A stretch of 64,000 bases of DNA from Eriocheir sinensis (GCF_024679095.1 NC_066531.1:6641966-6705965); one strand, 5' to 3'. Shown: positions 1 through 12,374, counted from the stretch's first letter. The notes: a model not told the origin generated them from the letters alone. Numbers and translations: made by a program.

Positions 1-879
1 TATAAATTACATTTTAATGCAATTTTAATGTCATCTTTTTCATTTGCATGTGTGTACCTTTCTGCTACAAATTATTTTTTCCCCCATGTTTCGTTTTCCT
101 TAACTCAAATATTTCACATTTTAATCAATAACAAAGGCATCAAACACTAATTGTATGTTCAAGCTATGTAAGTTTTTTTATATTTTTTCTGTTGACATAA
201 ACTTTTTCGTTTTCCTTTGGTGCCATTATTTTCACATGGGTGCAGTCTATCACTCCCGCAACACCGGCAAGTTGGTACAATTCTGCTTGATTTTCACGGA
301 TCTCCACCCTATCAAGGGGAGACTGGATAAACCTCCCGACTACTTACGGGGCACTGAGGGCGGCCAGAGTTTCCGCAATCACCCTGCTTACACTACTCTG
401 GCTTACCCCCAAACTCAAAACTTGAACACTGCAGCATTTTTCCTGTAGCCAAGTATCTAAGTCAAAATCACTTTCAACCCCGGGGTGAGGGAATGCTCCC
501 TTTGAACTGGATCTTGTAGCTCTCTTCTCACCAAATCAGTCACATACTCCATTCCTGCACGGTCTAATATGTATGTCTTGACAAGTTCACCATCGTTATA
601 CAGTTCCAAAGCGTCCTATCGAACTCTAAATTGCGGAGGCGGGCTGGGCGAGGAAGTCCGGTGGCCATGTTGATATGGGTCTGGGTCTGGGTCTGGGATT
701 CACTATTAACTTTACTATTAAGTGTTTAGAAGTCCTCGCCAGCACTCCCAAGTTAATACCAAAGTTAATAGTAGGTATTAGGCTAATAGTTGTTGAGGAT
801 ACACTTTTAGAGTGAAGTTAATACTTAAGTCGAAAGTTAATACCAAGTTTAGTATTAATAGTTGTCGAGGATACGGGCC
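1..879 (-). mobile_element. PIF/Harbinger element, one end (copy A)
   Basis: This stretch is the end of a Harbinger-type DNA transposon and continues beyond the window's left edge. It matches 38541-39416 closely. The right end reads, on the minus strand, GGCCCGTATCCTCGAC, the same terminal motif as at 39416 and 30780. The base triplet after it is CAG (880-882), consistent with the 3-bp duplication of this superfamily, although the other end is not visible. Repeated AATACTAAA/TTAATA blocks between 700 and 870 are subterminal repeats. The assignment rests on the transposase fragment inside it. Confidence 0.75.
125..668 (-). pseudogene. HARBI1-like transposase, N-terminal half, broken
   Basis: Read on the minus strand from an ATG at 668, the sequence encodes in shifting frames the N-terminal part of a HARBI1-type (DDE_Tnp_4) nuclease. 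Recognisable blocks are ELYNDGELVK, a helix-turn-helix-like GVSQSSVSRVIAETL, and the first catalytic Asp block VIDCTHVKI, followed by a decayed NRK/VFDA block. The rest of the catalytic domain is absent. Frames change at least twice, so no full product is possible. Known HARBI1 proteins cut and join DNA together with a Myb-like partner; a candidate partner of the same family lies at 31208-33831. Homology is clear by motif order; exact ends are approximate. Confidence 0.7.
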
Positions 880-886
880 CAGGCTG

Positions 887-1717
<831 letters not shown>

Positions 1718-1719
<2 letters not shown>

Positions 1720-2399
1720 GCAGAAGGAAGTACTAACAAGGAAATAATGAAAAAGAGGTAACGTTTCAAGGGACACATTACAGCCTGACTGTTATCCATG
1801 TGAACGAAAATAATGACAAAGCAAAATATAGACAACTAACTTTTTCCCCTTCCTTTTGAACATTCTAATTGCCTCTGTTTTACCATCGAGGATAAAGAAA
1901 TACTGGAAAAGAAGTAAGAACAGTTCAAGTGACGGAGAGGGGCGAAGAAAAGAAAGAATAGACGAAGTACTGGCCATTCTTCTTCCCCCTCGCTTCCTCA
2001 AACCTTCTAAATGACTGTCTCTGTGTTGTCGAGGAAGTAGCCTAATAGTGTAAATAATGAAAACTAAGTAGCCACTCTACGGTTTCAGAGCTGGTTATCT
2101 TTTCGCTTTTTTTCTTCCCTTAATGGAAAAGAGAAATGAAGATATATGATTAGTTAACTAGACAAATTATTGGTACGATTTAGATAGGGTGATTTTTTTT
2201 TTCTTGAATGTCAAAACGAGGATATAGAAATGTAAATGTAAGTTGACTGATTGATTGTGTCTTATTCACCGTCTTTCCTGCCCTGGTTATTTAGGTATTT
2301 ATTTATAATCACAATGTAACGAATCGTTCTTCTAAGGGTATTTGCAATGTCTGTAGTGTAATATTTGTGACTCTTATCTATATAAAAGAGTCTCTCGCT
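1718..2399. other. Intergenic, no gene seen
   Basis: AT-rich sequence with no convincing coding frame. The stretch at about 2376-2399 (TATATAAAAGAG followed by CTCGCTGTCCCCGCC) looks a little like a Helitron 5' end but too short to call. Confidence 0.5.
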
Positions 2400-2408
2400 G
2401 TCCCCGCC

Positions 2409-3666
2409 GCATTTTCCTGAAGTTGGGACTAGTATATACAGGCTCCGCCCCCTTGGCCGTCATCCTTGGCGAGGCTCCACCCCCTAGCGTATTACCAACA
2501 ATGATTGCATAAATAACCTTTAAAAACGCACTTATAGTTGTTTAAACGAAGGGTACTTTATAAGTAATTAATGCAAATATGTAAGATACGGACTTATACC
2601 TTGAAGTTTCCTCCCTCCTTAATTAAAGTATACTGTATAAAAGGCACATAGTATAATATGTTTGGGTGCATGGTAACACTGTACACCTTACCAATGTTGT
2701 GCATAACTCCACATCACAAAGTAGAGATACTGAATTTGAATGCATAATATTTTCTACGTAATATTTAGGTAAGACATATATTTACTTGTATAATGTATGA
2801 TTTCTTAGTACTTGTGAATGCTAATAAGACAAAAAAAATTGGTATTACGTTTAAGGTATACAAATTGATTACAGCACCCGTTTTTAATAGCTTTACTCTC
2901 TCTCTCTTTCTCTCTCTCTCTCTCCCTGCCTGTCAACACAAACACTTAAACGCCTGTGAGCACCTCACAGGACCTCACCAGGGCGAATAGGGTCTAACAG
3001 ACCTTCACAGCCCTCACAACCACCAAGAAGAAGAACCAAACACTCAAAGACTATTATATTTACCTTTTAAAGAAAACACCAGTACACAATATATAAATGT
3101 CTGACTCTGTCTCTTGTCTGTGTCTGTCTCTGTCTGTCTCTGTCTCTGTCTCTATGTCTGTCTTTGTCAGTGTGAGTTTCTGTGTGTTTGTGTCTGGCTG
3201 TCTGTGTATGTCTCTGTGTCTGTCTTTGTTGTTGTCTGGCTGTCTTTGTCAGTCCCTGTCTGTCTGTTTCTGTCTCTGTTTTTGTCTGTCCCTGTCTCTG
3301 TCTCTGACTGTCTGTCTCTGTCTCTGTCTGTCTGTCTGTATCTGGCTCTGTCTGTCTCCTCAGTTTGTACGTCTCTGTCTCTTTTGTCTCCGTGTCCTGT
3401 TGGTCGTTGTCTCTGTCAGTCTCCTCTGTTTGTATGTCTGTCTTTGTCTCCTCTGTCTCCCTTGTTTGTCTCTGTCTGTCTGTCTGTCTCTCTCTCGTCC
3501 GTCTGTCTCTGGTATTATTGCAGAACAACACCAGTATCGAGATGGCTTTTCATACCCCTCTCATTAGATAGAGCTTGTCATTCGGAGTAATTTGAACCCC
3601 ATATACACCCCTCGCAAATTCTTTATAACGCCGCCACCGATTTTCAGATTTCATCTGTTTTGGGAG
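2409..3666 (+). repeat. Left inverted arm of foldback element
   Basis: 1258 bp. It contains a remnant resembling a LINE 3' tail (about 2930-3050, ending in AAGAAGAAG) and a GTCTCTGTCTGT tract at 3097-3510. It is almost identical to the reverse complement of 4240-5583. Confidence 0.9.
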
Positions 3667-3686
3667 TTGCTCTGCAAATTTACCGC

Positions 3687-3925
3687 AGAGGGGGGGGGGT
3701 CGAGGGGGGCGCCCCCCCGTTAGGTTCGGTTACACGCCGAACAGACTATCAGTTAGGTCAGGTTAGCTGAGGGGGGGGGGTCGAGGGGGGGGCACCCCCC
3801 CCCTTAGGTTATGTTATGCGCCAAATAGACTATCAGTTAGGTTAGGTTAGCTAAGGGGGGGTCGAGGGGGGCACAGCCCCCCCATTATATTAGGTTATGC
3901 GCCGAACATACTATCAGTTAGGTTA
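3687..3925. repeat. Three G-run/C-run tandem units in the foldback centre
   Basis: Three degenerate units of about 80 bp. Each has a run of 7-11 G, TCGA, a second G run, then a C run, followed by a TTAGGTTA-containing segment ending in GACTATCAGTTAGG. The G and C runs could pair or form quadruplexes at the tip of the palindrome. Confidence 0.8.
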
Positions 3926-4239
3926 GGTGCTGATTTTTCTTGAAAATGAATGGTTTTGACTGAGGGGGGTGGGGGTGGTAGAATTAAAAACGGTCATTTG
4001 CGGGATAAAGAATTGTCTGATTAAAAACACATCCAAATCTATCCAAAAATAAATATTTTAATTAAAGTTGGCGAGGGGTGCATAATACAAATCTTTACCG
4101 AGGGGGGGGTAGGTGGTTATTTTTTTTTTATTTGCAACAGAAACGACAAGCAGATTCATTCATAACAAGCCAAAATCTACCAGAAAAAAAACTAGTTTTG
4201 TCCAGAAATGCGAGACTGGTGTTGTTCTGCAAATTTACC

Positions 4240-5583
4240 CTCCCAAAACAGATGAAATCTGAAAATCGGTGGCGGCGTTATAAAGAATTTGCGAGGGGTG
4301 TATATGGGGTTCAAATTACTCCGAATGACAAGCTCTATCTAATGAGAGGGGTATGAAAAGCCATCTCGATACTGGTGTTGTTCTGCAATAATACCAGAGA
4401 CAGACGGACGAGAGAGAGACAGACAGACAGACAGAGACAGACAAGGGAGACAGAGGAGACAAAGACAGACATACAAACAGAGGAGACTGACAGAGACAAC
4501 GACCAACAGGACACGGAGACAAAAGAGACAGAGACGTACAAACTGAGGAGACAGACAGAGCCAGATACAGACAGACAGACAGAGACAGAGACAGACAGTC
4601 AGAGACAGAGACAGGGACAGACAAAAACAGAGACAGAAACAGACAGACAGGGACTGACAAAGACAGCCAGACAACAACAAAGACAGACACAGAGACATAC
4701 ACAGACAGCCAGACACAGAGACATACACAGACAGCCAGACACAAACACACAGAAACTCACACTGACAAAGACAGACATAGAGACAGAGACAGAGACAGAC
4801 AGAGGCATAGACACAGACACAGACAGACAGAGACAGAGACACACACAAAGACATACACAGACAGAGACAGACACAGACAAGAGACAGAGTCAGACATTTA
4901 TATATTGTGTACTGGTGTTTTCTTTAAAAGGTAAATATAATAGTCTTTAAGTGTTTGGTTCTTCTTCTTCTTGGTGGTTGTGAGGGCTGTGAAGGTCTGT
5001 TAGACTCTATTCGCCCTGGTGAGGTCCTGTGAGGTGCTCACAGGCGTTTAAGTGTTTGTGTTGACAGGCAGGGAGAGAGAGAGAGAAAGAGAGAGAGAGT
5101 AAAGCTATTAAAAACGGGTGCTGTAATCAATTTGTATACCTTAAACGTAATACCAATTTTTTTTTGTCTTATTAGCATTCACAAGTACTAAGAAATCATA
5201 CATTATACAAGTAAATATATGTCTTACCTAAATATTACGTAGAAAATATTATGCATTCAAATTCAGTATCTCTACTTTGTGATGTGGAGTTATGCACAAC
5301 ATTGGTAAGGTGTACAGTGTTACCATGCACCCAAACATATTATACTATGTGCCTTTTATACAGTATACTTTAAGGAGGGAGGAAACTTCAAGGTATAAGT
5401 CCGTATCTTACATATTTGCATTAATTACTTATAAAGTACCCTTCGTTTAAACAACTATAAGTGCGTTTTTAAAGGTTATTTATGCAATCATTGTTGGTAA
5501 TACGCTAGGGGGTGGAGCCTCGCCAAGGATGACGGCCAAGGGGGCGGAGCCTGTATATACTAGTCCCAACTTCAGGAAAATGC
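4240..5583 (-). repeat. Right inverted arm of foldback element
   Basis: 1344 bp. It is longer than the left arm mainly because of extra units in the CAGAGACAGACA tract, including a duplicated block near 4685-4745. The near identity over more than 1.2 kb outside this tract implies a young insertion or ongoing homogenisation. Confidence 0.9.
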
Positions 5584-5592
5584 GTCCCCGCC

Positions 5593-5760
5593 GCGCCGCG
5601 CCGCCCCGGCAATGGATAAAATTGTTTCCGGTCAACCTATTTCCACCCCCTTGACGTATCAGAAACTTACTAATAAAAAAATAAAAAAAGGTAATTCAAA
5701 GGCTCTCCACCATGGATGTGTCCGTGTGTAAGTGTGTCTTACTCAATCAAGTGGCAAAAA

Positions 5761-5827
<67 letters not shown>

Positions 5828-5976
5828 ACACACTTGTACGTATCTCTTATCGTCATCGCTGTCTATTTTGTGCTGATTAATCCTGAATAATAAAATCAAC
5901 AGCGAGGTAGCTACATACATGATGCGTGTGTACGACATTTGTTTGCCGAGTGGAGATGTCTCCATTCTTCTTCCAA

Positions 5977-6007
<31 letters not shown>

Positions 6008-6251
6008 GCCATCAGCCCTGGCTGGGCTATTAGGCCATATTTATTATTTTTTTGAGCTTTGTAGTTTTATTTTTTATCTTTTTATTTTCATCATCATCAT
6101 TCATAGTCATTCATTCACCTCATCCACATAGCTTACCAAAAAAAAAATATATATATAAATAAAAAATAGGAAAAAATAAAATAGAACAAATACATTTAAG
6201 GGGACCTATCCAAAGCTAGCTAAGTAGGGGTGGGCGGGGACACAGGGAATA

Positions 6252-6296
<45 letters not shown>

Positions 6297-7003
6297 GCTG
6301 TGTGGCCCAGCAATAGACCAACATCGCATATAAAAATGAGATAACATATATATCAATATCAATTTTATATGTATCATCTGTAGGTTATCACGTGGACCAC
6401 AACAGTAATAGTACATTGTTTACATAAGATATATGTAGCATTACCATAATGCTATGTATATATTTCATATATAGTGATAAAGTAGAACCCCCAAAAAGTA
6501 ACGTCGTCACATCTCGTCGATCAAGCGGGTCTCTCTTAAGAAAAGCACCAATATGTCGGTCACCTCGGGATTTCCGTCACCAAGAACTGTGTCCAAGGTG
6601 ATGGGAATATCCCTCGCTCTGCAGTAGTAGCCTCTGCCGAGCGACAGCGGGAGGGAGGGAAGGAGGGAGTTACCTCCGTTTTTTTATATATTTTTTTAAC
6701 TTTCCAGTAGCTTCTTTTCACTCATTATTCATTATTGTTTTACACTAGTGATTCGGTACCAGTACTTGGTGTTCATGAGCGTTATCATTGTTCAGATAAA
6801 TGAGTACGATGCTAGGTGTTAGAAGCGGGAAAATTTGAAAACGTCGGAGCTTACAGGGTTAAAAGTGATGTGCTACAGCGTGGATGGAATATATGTTGTA
6901 AAGTTCACTATAGCCGTCAGGTCCGCCAACGGCTGAAGAAGAAGAGGAAGACCGGTGTTCTTCTTTTGACCTGTACCGCTTTGAATCGCTTCTTAGGTCC
7001 TTC
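5593..7003. other. Intergenic, microsatellites only
   Basis: Contains (CT)n 5764-5825, a T run near 5982-6007 and (CA)n 6252-6294. No coding frame resembles a known family. The segment ends at the left target-duplication copy of Gypsy-A. Confidence 0.6.
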
Positions 7004-7423
7004 TGTAGCAGTCACCTCTCGAATCGCGTGTTCCTTCCCCTCAGTGACACAAGAAAACGGGGTGCTGCAAAGAGAGACTAAGATTCTCAGTGTTTTCATG
7101 TAATGTCCATCGTCACTGTGTCTGTCAGTCTGTCTTGTCGCGTCTTCATCGTTAACTTTCCTTGTATTCGTTTACCTTTGACTGTCCGTACACGTTCTCT
7201 TGTTGTCCACCGTTACACGTTGTTATACACATACACCAACACTTAAATGTTAACCTACACAAACAACATTCACACAAACGCATACCCACACAAACACCTT
7301 TTTTTTGTGTTGTGTTTGTCTTAATGACTTGTTGTATTTTTGTGCAATAAAGCAACCCTAACGGATACTGAGTTTCATTATCCGTGAACCGACTAGCACT
7401 TATAACACTCGCTACCACCAACA
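7004..7423 (+). repeat. 5' LTR of Gypsy-A
   Basis: 420 bp, beginning TGTAGCAGTC and ending CCACCAACA. It carries a polyadenylation-type AATAAA at about 7346. Compared with the 3' LTR it has one extra TTG triplet near 7330 and four substitutions. Confidence 0.95.
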
Positions 7424-7425
7424 AT

Positions 7426-7443
7426 TGGTGACCCTGGAGTGTT
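7426..7443 (+). other. Primer binding site of Gypsy-A
   Basis: TGGTGACCCTGGAGTG starts 2 nt after the LTR. TGG at this place pairs with the CCA end of a priming tRNA. I do not assign the tRNA species. The related LTR at 30273-30689 is followed by the same site with one change. Confidence 0.8.
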
Positions 7444-7660
7444 GCTATGGTTCAAGGTGGCTTATAGCCGGTGCCGTTTTAAGGGCACTCTCTCCTAGAG
7501 TGGAGGACCTGGGCAGGGTAACTTGTCCATTCGTCCGCCCTCTCCTGGGGCAAAAATCCTCACCTCCATTCGGGGTTCGTGGGGCTGAGCACTCAGGTCG
7601 GGAGAAACATTACGCCATAGGCGTAGTTGCCACCTTCAGGGTTTTCCCCCGCCCTCCCCT

Positions 7661-7900
7661 AGGCGCCTTCTGCGCCTTCCCCAGGCACCCTCTGTGCCTT
7701 CCCCAGGCACCCTCTGTGCCTTCCCCAGGCACCCTCTGTGCCTTCCCCAGGCACCCTCTGTGCGCCTCTTCCAGGCACCCTCTGTGCGCCTCTTCCAGGC
7801 ACCCTCTGTGCGCCTCTTCCAGGCACCCTCTGTGCGCCTCTTCCAGGCACCCTCTGTGCGCCTCTTTCAGGCTCCCTCTGTGCGCCTCCTCCAGGCATCT
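7661..7900 (+). repeat. Minisatellite in the Gypsy-A leader
   Basis: About ten tandem units built on CCAGGCACCCTCTGTG. The first ones are 22 bp, the later ones 24 bp (with GCGCCTCTT as spacer). The last units are degenerate. The change from a period not divisible by three to one divisible by three argues that it is untranslated leader. Confidence 0.9.
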
Positions 7901-8542
7901 TCAGCGCCCTTCAGGCATCTTTTGTGCCCCATGGTGCTTCTCCCGGCGCTCACCCACCCACACCCACCCTTCCTCCTCCCTGCTTTTCTGCTGGTCCGGC
8001 GACTGAGACACGCACATCGTGTGACACACTACACAGACTCAGTGAACACTCAAACACAGTGCGACATATTACTGAGACACACAGTGCCACACACTCAGTG
8101 TACACGCCACACACAGACTCATTGTACACGCCATACAGACAGTGTATACGCCACCACACACCGCAGACTCAGTGTACACGCAAACACAGTGTGACACCCC
8201 ACTGGGATTACTAGCTGCCCCCTGGATTAACCACCGCCTCCTGGATCTACCACCGCCCTCTTGGATTATCCTACACTTGTGGATCTATGTGTACAGTGCA
8301 GTGTGTCCAGCAACAGTTCAGTGCAGCAAGTCCCCAGCAACAGTTGGTGTCACAGTGTTCCCACTAAGTGTACAGTGTTGTTTTACAGTGCCTTCTTGGA
8401 CACTGGTTCACTCCCCGGGCCACTGAGGTCCCTAGCACGCGCCAGTGCCTATACTACACGCAGTTCGTTCTACTCTCACGGACTGCCGTGGCTCCTGGCC
8501 CGTTGTACGCCAGCGCCCTTGCCAACACCGTTCAACTTCACC

Positions 8543-9256
8543 ATGTCTGACGACGACAACTCTTCCGCTGCGGCGGCGGTGTCCTTCAAAGCGCCGCCCT
8601 TCTGCTCACACGACCCGTCCATATGGTTCTCGATTTTGGAGTGCGGATTCAAGACCGCCAAAATTACTAACAGCCTTACTCAGTACACTCACGCTGTTAG
8701 CCTCCTGCCCGCCGACGTCCTTCCACAAGTCTCTGACGTCATCGCCTCAGCCTACAACTCTGATCATGCCTATGAAGACCTGAAGACTGCCCTACTCCAA
8801 CGCCTTCAGTCTTCTGTCGCCACCCGCCTCCGTGAACTCCTCTCCAAAGAAGAGTTGGGTAATGAGAAACCGACGGACCTCCTACGCCGCATGAAGCAGC
8901 TGCTCGGCGAAAAGTACCAGTCTTTCGACCCAGACTTGTTCAAACAGCTGTTTTACCAACGTCTGCCCCCTGCTGTCCAGCGCAGCCTCTTCAGCGTTAA
9001 GGACGACCTGAAGCCCGACGCCATTGCCAAGTTAGCAGACGAATTCATGGCAACTCTACCTGGACCGGTAACTTCCTCGGTGTCTTCCGTCGTCTCCGAA
9101 AGGACCACTCAATTTGACGAACTCGTCAAGCAAGTCTCCCTGCTCGCGACGAAAGTCACCTCTCTTGAGGAGCGGCTCGATCGCCGCCTCTCGCTCCCCA
9201 CTCCTCACCGACGTCGGCGCCGCTCCCGTTCGAAAAGCCCAGGACTCTGCTGGTAA
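8543..9256 (+). pseudogene. gag: gag of Gypsy-A, ends at a premature stop
   Basis: Start chosen at the ATG at 8543 (context CACCATGTCTGAC), giving MSDDDNSSAAAAV and then a capsid-like helical region. The reading frame upstream of this ATG lacks protein-like content. At the C-terminus an Arg/Ser-rich stretch (RRRRRSRSKSP) leads into a Cys-Trp motif where TAA at 9254-9256 cuts the frame. The same frame then continues with FG, C and PC residues of what looks like the usual zinc-finger-like end of gag in this group, so the stop seems secondary. Gag would build the particle that packages the element RNA. Confidence 0.85.
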
Positions 9257-9297
9257 CACAAAAACTTCGGAGATAAAGCTACGAGGTGTAGCTACCC

Positions 9298-10440
9298 TTG
9301 CACTTACAAGGCGTCAAACTCCAAGGACGAGCACTAGTGCAGCATAGCGCTCGTCATCAACCCTCAGCGCTGCTCCACCTTCATGATTGCCGTTCCAACA
9401 CAAAGTTCCTGATTGACACCGGCGCTGATGTCAGTATAATCCCAGCAACCGCCAGTCAGCGAACTCTACCTCCACTCTTGCACCTGTACGCCGCCAACAG
9501 TACCAAAATAACTGTCTACTCGCGACACACCATGCAAGTGGACCTTTACCTACGACGTTGCTTCGAATGGACCTTCTACGTCGGGAACGTCTCGCAGGCA
9601 ATCCTCGGAGCTGACTTCCTAAGGCACTTCAACCTCTTAGTCGACGTCAAAGGACGGAGGTTGGTTGACCCGCTCACTTCCATCTTCTCCAATGCTCAAC
9701 CAGCACCAGGTGACAGCTCGCAACTTGCCGTCGTTCACAAGGACCACCAGTTCGCTGCCCTGCTCAAGTCCTTTCCCACGCTGACACAGCCCTATTCAGC
9801 CAGCCTGCCCGTCAAGCACCACGTTACGCATCACATAGAGACTACAGGACCTCCAGTACACGCCAAGGCCCGTCGCTTAGCTCCTGAACGCTACCGTCAA
9901 GCCAAGGCCGAGTTCGAGTCCCTGTTGCGTCAAGGTATTGTACGGCCCAGTAGCAGCAACTGGTCATCAGCCCTCCACGTCGTCCCCAAGAAGAACGGCG
10001 ACATACGTCCCTGTGGAGACTACCGAGCCCTTAACTCGCGCACTAAGATGGACAGATACCCGGTGCCAAACATCCAGGAATTCTCGTCTCAACTTGCTGG
10101 TTCCACCATCTTTTCACGTGTGGACCTCGTCAAGGCCTTTCACCAGATTCCAGTCCATCCTGACGACATACCGAAGACTGCCGTCATCACGCCCTTCGGT
10201 CTCTTTGAATACGTCAGGATGCCGTTTGACTCATGAATGCGGCCCAGACCTTTCAACGCTTCATCGACGAAGTTCTCCGCGGCTTACCCTTCTGCTTCGC
10301 CTACATAGACGATCTACTCATCGCTAGCCCGGATGAAGCCTCTCACAAACAGCACCTTCACCAAGTCCTCACCCGCTTGCAAGACTACGGAGTACAGATC
10401 AACGTGGACAAGTCTGAGTTCGGTGTTACTTCCTCACCTT
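9298..10440 (+). pseudogene. pol: pol of Gypsy-A: protease and reverse transcriptase, frameshifted
   Basis: Protease active site is seen as [13 protein letters not shown] around 9405-9445. RT fingers and palm follow: [19 protein letters not shown], then the [13 protein letters not shown] block with its catalytic Asp. The frame breaks near 10230, where it ends in a stop at 10234. The next frame (from 10233) gives NAAQTFQRFIDEVL and the YIDDLL box with both catalytic Asp. A second shift is near 10430. Each break is a single-base change of frame within otherwise well conserved sequence. The protein would copy the element RNA into DNA in the particle. Confidence 0.9.
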
Positions 10441-11110
10441 CCTTGGCCACACTGTTACTCCAGAGGGCATCGCTCCACTCAACTCAAGGACTGAAGCCAT
10501 CCAGCAGTTCCCGAAGCCGTCCACCCAGCGCCAACTCAAGGAATTCCTGGGTATGGTTAACTTCTACAACCGCTTCGTCCCACACTGCTCTCTCATGCTC
10601 CAGCCCCTCTACGCCATGGTGAAGCCCTGCAAGCGTGGCCAGTCTGTCACTCGCCTGGACTCCGAACGCTGACGCCGCCTTTCTCGCTGCTAAGAAGGCT
10701 CTCAGCGACACAGTCATGTTGTCCTTCCCTGCCCATGACGCGGAGATCTCGATTGCAACAGACGCCTCCGACACTGGGACTGGTGCTGTCCTTCAACAGT
10801 TCGTCGACAACGCCTGGAAGCCGATCGCCTTCTTCTCCCGTAAGCTCTCCAAGTCTGAAGCCAAGTACAGCGCTTACGACCGGGAACTTCTCGCCATCTT
10901 CAAGGCTGTCAAACGTTTCCGCTACTTCATTGAAGGCCGGCGTTTCCACGTGTTCACCGACCACAAGCCCTCACTACAACTTTCCTGAGGAACAAAGACT
11001 CTTATACACCACGTCAACTCCGCCACATGGACTACATCTCGCAGTTCACCACTGACATCCGGTATATCAAAGGTGCAGACAACGCTCCAGCTGACGCCCT
11101 CTCCCGCAAC
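10439..11110 (+). pseudogene. pol: pol of Gypsy-A: RT connection and RNase H, frameshifted
   Basis: The RT thumb (FLGMVNFYNRFVPH type) is in one frame to about 10640. RNase H is in a second frame from 10635: SIATDASDTGTGAVLQ, FFSRKLSKSEAKYSAYDRELLA and FTDHKPS show the expected acidic residues. The frame closes at 10986-10988. A third frame from about 11027 carries MDYISQFTTDIRYIKGADN and ADALSRN, the usual RNase H end. So there are at least two more frame changes in under 700 bp. Confidence 0.88.
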
Positions 11111-11239
11111 ATTACCGCTGTGACGTCCTCTTCACTTGATTACGCCGCCATAGCCGCCGATCAGTCCGGCGACGCAGAGCTGGAGAGGCTTCTGAACAAC
11201 CCGGCGCTTAAAGTGAAGAAAATCACACCCCAGGCATCA

Positions 11240-12370
11240 AGGTCACTCTCTACGCTGACGTCTCTACGGCCACCATCCGTCCCTACCTGCCACAGCGACA
11301 CCGCTACCAGGCCTTCCGTCAGCTTCACGACCTCTCTCATCCTGGCATTCGAGCCTCGCAGCGCTTGATGACGTCCCGCTTCATTTGGGAGGGAATTAAC
11401 AAAGACGTCAGACTATGGACCAAAACCTGCACTGACTGCCAAGCCTCCAAGGTGACGCGACACACACTCTCCACCCGGCACCTTCACGCCCGTCACGGAG
11501 AGGTTCGACCATGTCCACATCGACCTTGTTGGTCCCCTGCCGCCCTCCGCAGGCCACCGCTACATCCTCACCTGCGTGGATCGTTTCACACGCTGGCCTG
11601 AGGCCGCCCCCATCGCTGACATCACTACGGACGCCGTCGCCCACGCCTTCATTGCTACTTGGGTCTCCAGGTTCGGCGTCCCTCTCAGCCTCACCTCAGA
11701 CCGCGGCGGCCAGTTCGAGGCTAACGTGTGGAACAAAGTCATGACCCTCCTTGGCATCCGCCGCTACAGAACGTCAAGTTACCACCCGCAGGCTAACGGC
11801 ATGGTCGAGCGCTTCCATCGGCAGCTGAAATCCTCCCTCATGGCATCCACCCAACGCGACAACTGGTCCCTGGCTCTTCCCTTGGTCCTCCTCGGCATCA
11901 GGTCCTCCCTGAAGGAAGACCTGCACCACTCCTCGGCTGAACTAGTGTACGGCACCAACCTCCGGCTCCCAGGCGAACTTCTGGCGCCCACACCTGACAC
12001 CGCCCCCTGCGGCGTCCAGGACTTCGCCGCCCGCCTCAAAGGTGCCATGAGGAGCCTCCAGCCGGTGCAGCCTCGCTCTTCCCCGAAGAAGACCTTCGTC
12101 AACCAGGACCTCGACACCTGCACCCACGTCTTCGTGCGCGTGGATGCCGTTCGGCGGCCCTTGCAGCAGCCCTACCAAGGACCCTACCGCGTCCTGAGAC
12201 GGACCAGAAAGACTGTCACGATAGACAGACTGGGTTCTCAGGACGCGGTCTCCGTAGACAGGGTCAAGCCGGCTTACCTACTGGCCCCAGACCAGGCGCC
12301 CCATCTCTCCGTCGCCGAAACAACACCATCTGCACCACTCCGCACCAGGAAGATATCGTTCCTTCTATGA
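11240..12370 (+). pseudogene. pol: pol of Gypsy-A: integrase, frameshifted
   Basis: The zinc-binding HHCC region is seen in one frame (HDLSHPGIRASQRL then CTDCQASK). The frame shifts near 11240 and again near 11480. The catalytic core has all three acidic blocks: HIDLVGP, TSDRGGQFEA and ANGMVERFHRQLKSS. The C-terminal part ends at a stop at 12368-12370, 20 bp before the 3' LTR. Apart from the frame changes the catalytic residues are intact, so decay is recent or due to sequence errors. Confidence 0.9.
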
Positions 12371-12374
12371 AGTC

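Larger units (their letters stand above)
2409..5583. mobile_element. Foldback element with 9-bp target duplication (Mutator-like, non-autonomous)
   Basis: A 3175-bp palindrome-like element. Left arm 2409-3666 and right arm 4240-5583 are near-identical inverted copies of about 1.3 kb around a 573-bp centre. The ends are GCATTTTCCTGAAGTTGGG on both sides. Directly outside lies GTCCCCGCC at 2400-2408 and again at 5584-5592, an exact 9-bp duplication. Long inverted repeats with a 9-bp duplication are typical of Mutator-like elements, so that class is the best inference; no transposase is present, so it would depend on one elsewhere. Foldback/Galileo elements are the alternative. The arms carry GTCTCT-type low-complexity DNA that produces spurious open frames on both strands. 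Confidence 0.75.

Noticed and set aside
155..448. Open frame of 97 codons on the plus strand
   Set aside because: It is the shadow of the minus-strand HARBI1-like transposase.
2376..2410. Helitron-like 5' end before the foldback element
   Set aside because: A short TATATAAAAGAG similarity only; no CTRR end or hairpin found.
3838..3850. TTAGGTTAGG motif, like the arthropod telomere repeat
   Set aside because: Only two or three units, inside a repeat of other origin; also CCTAACCT at 31430 and 32590. No telomeric tract.
3067..4950. Long Thr/Arg/Gln-rich and Ser/Leu/Val/Cys-rich open frames
   Set aside because: They come from the GTCTCT/GACAGA tract in the two inverted arms, are mirrored in both arms, and have no protein-like composition.
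11408..12178. Minus-strand open frames across the Gypsy-A integrase
   Set aside because: GC-rich shadows of the plus-strand pol gene.
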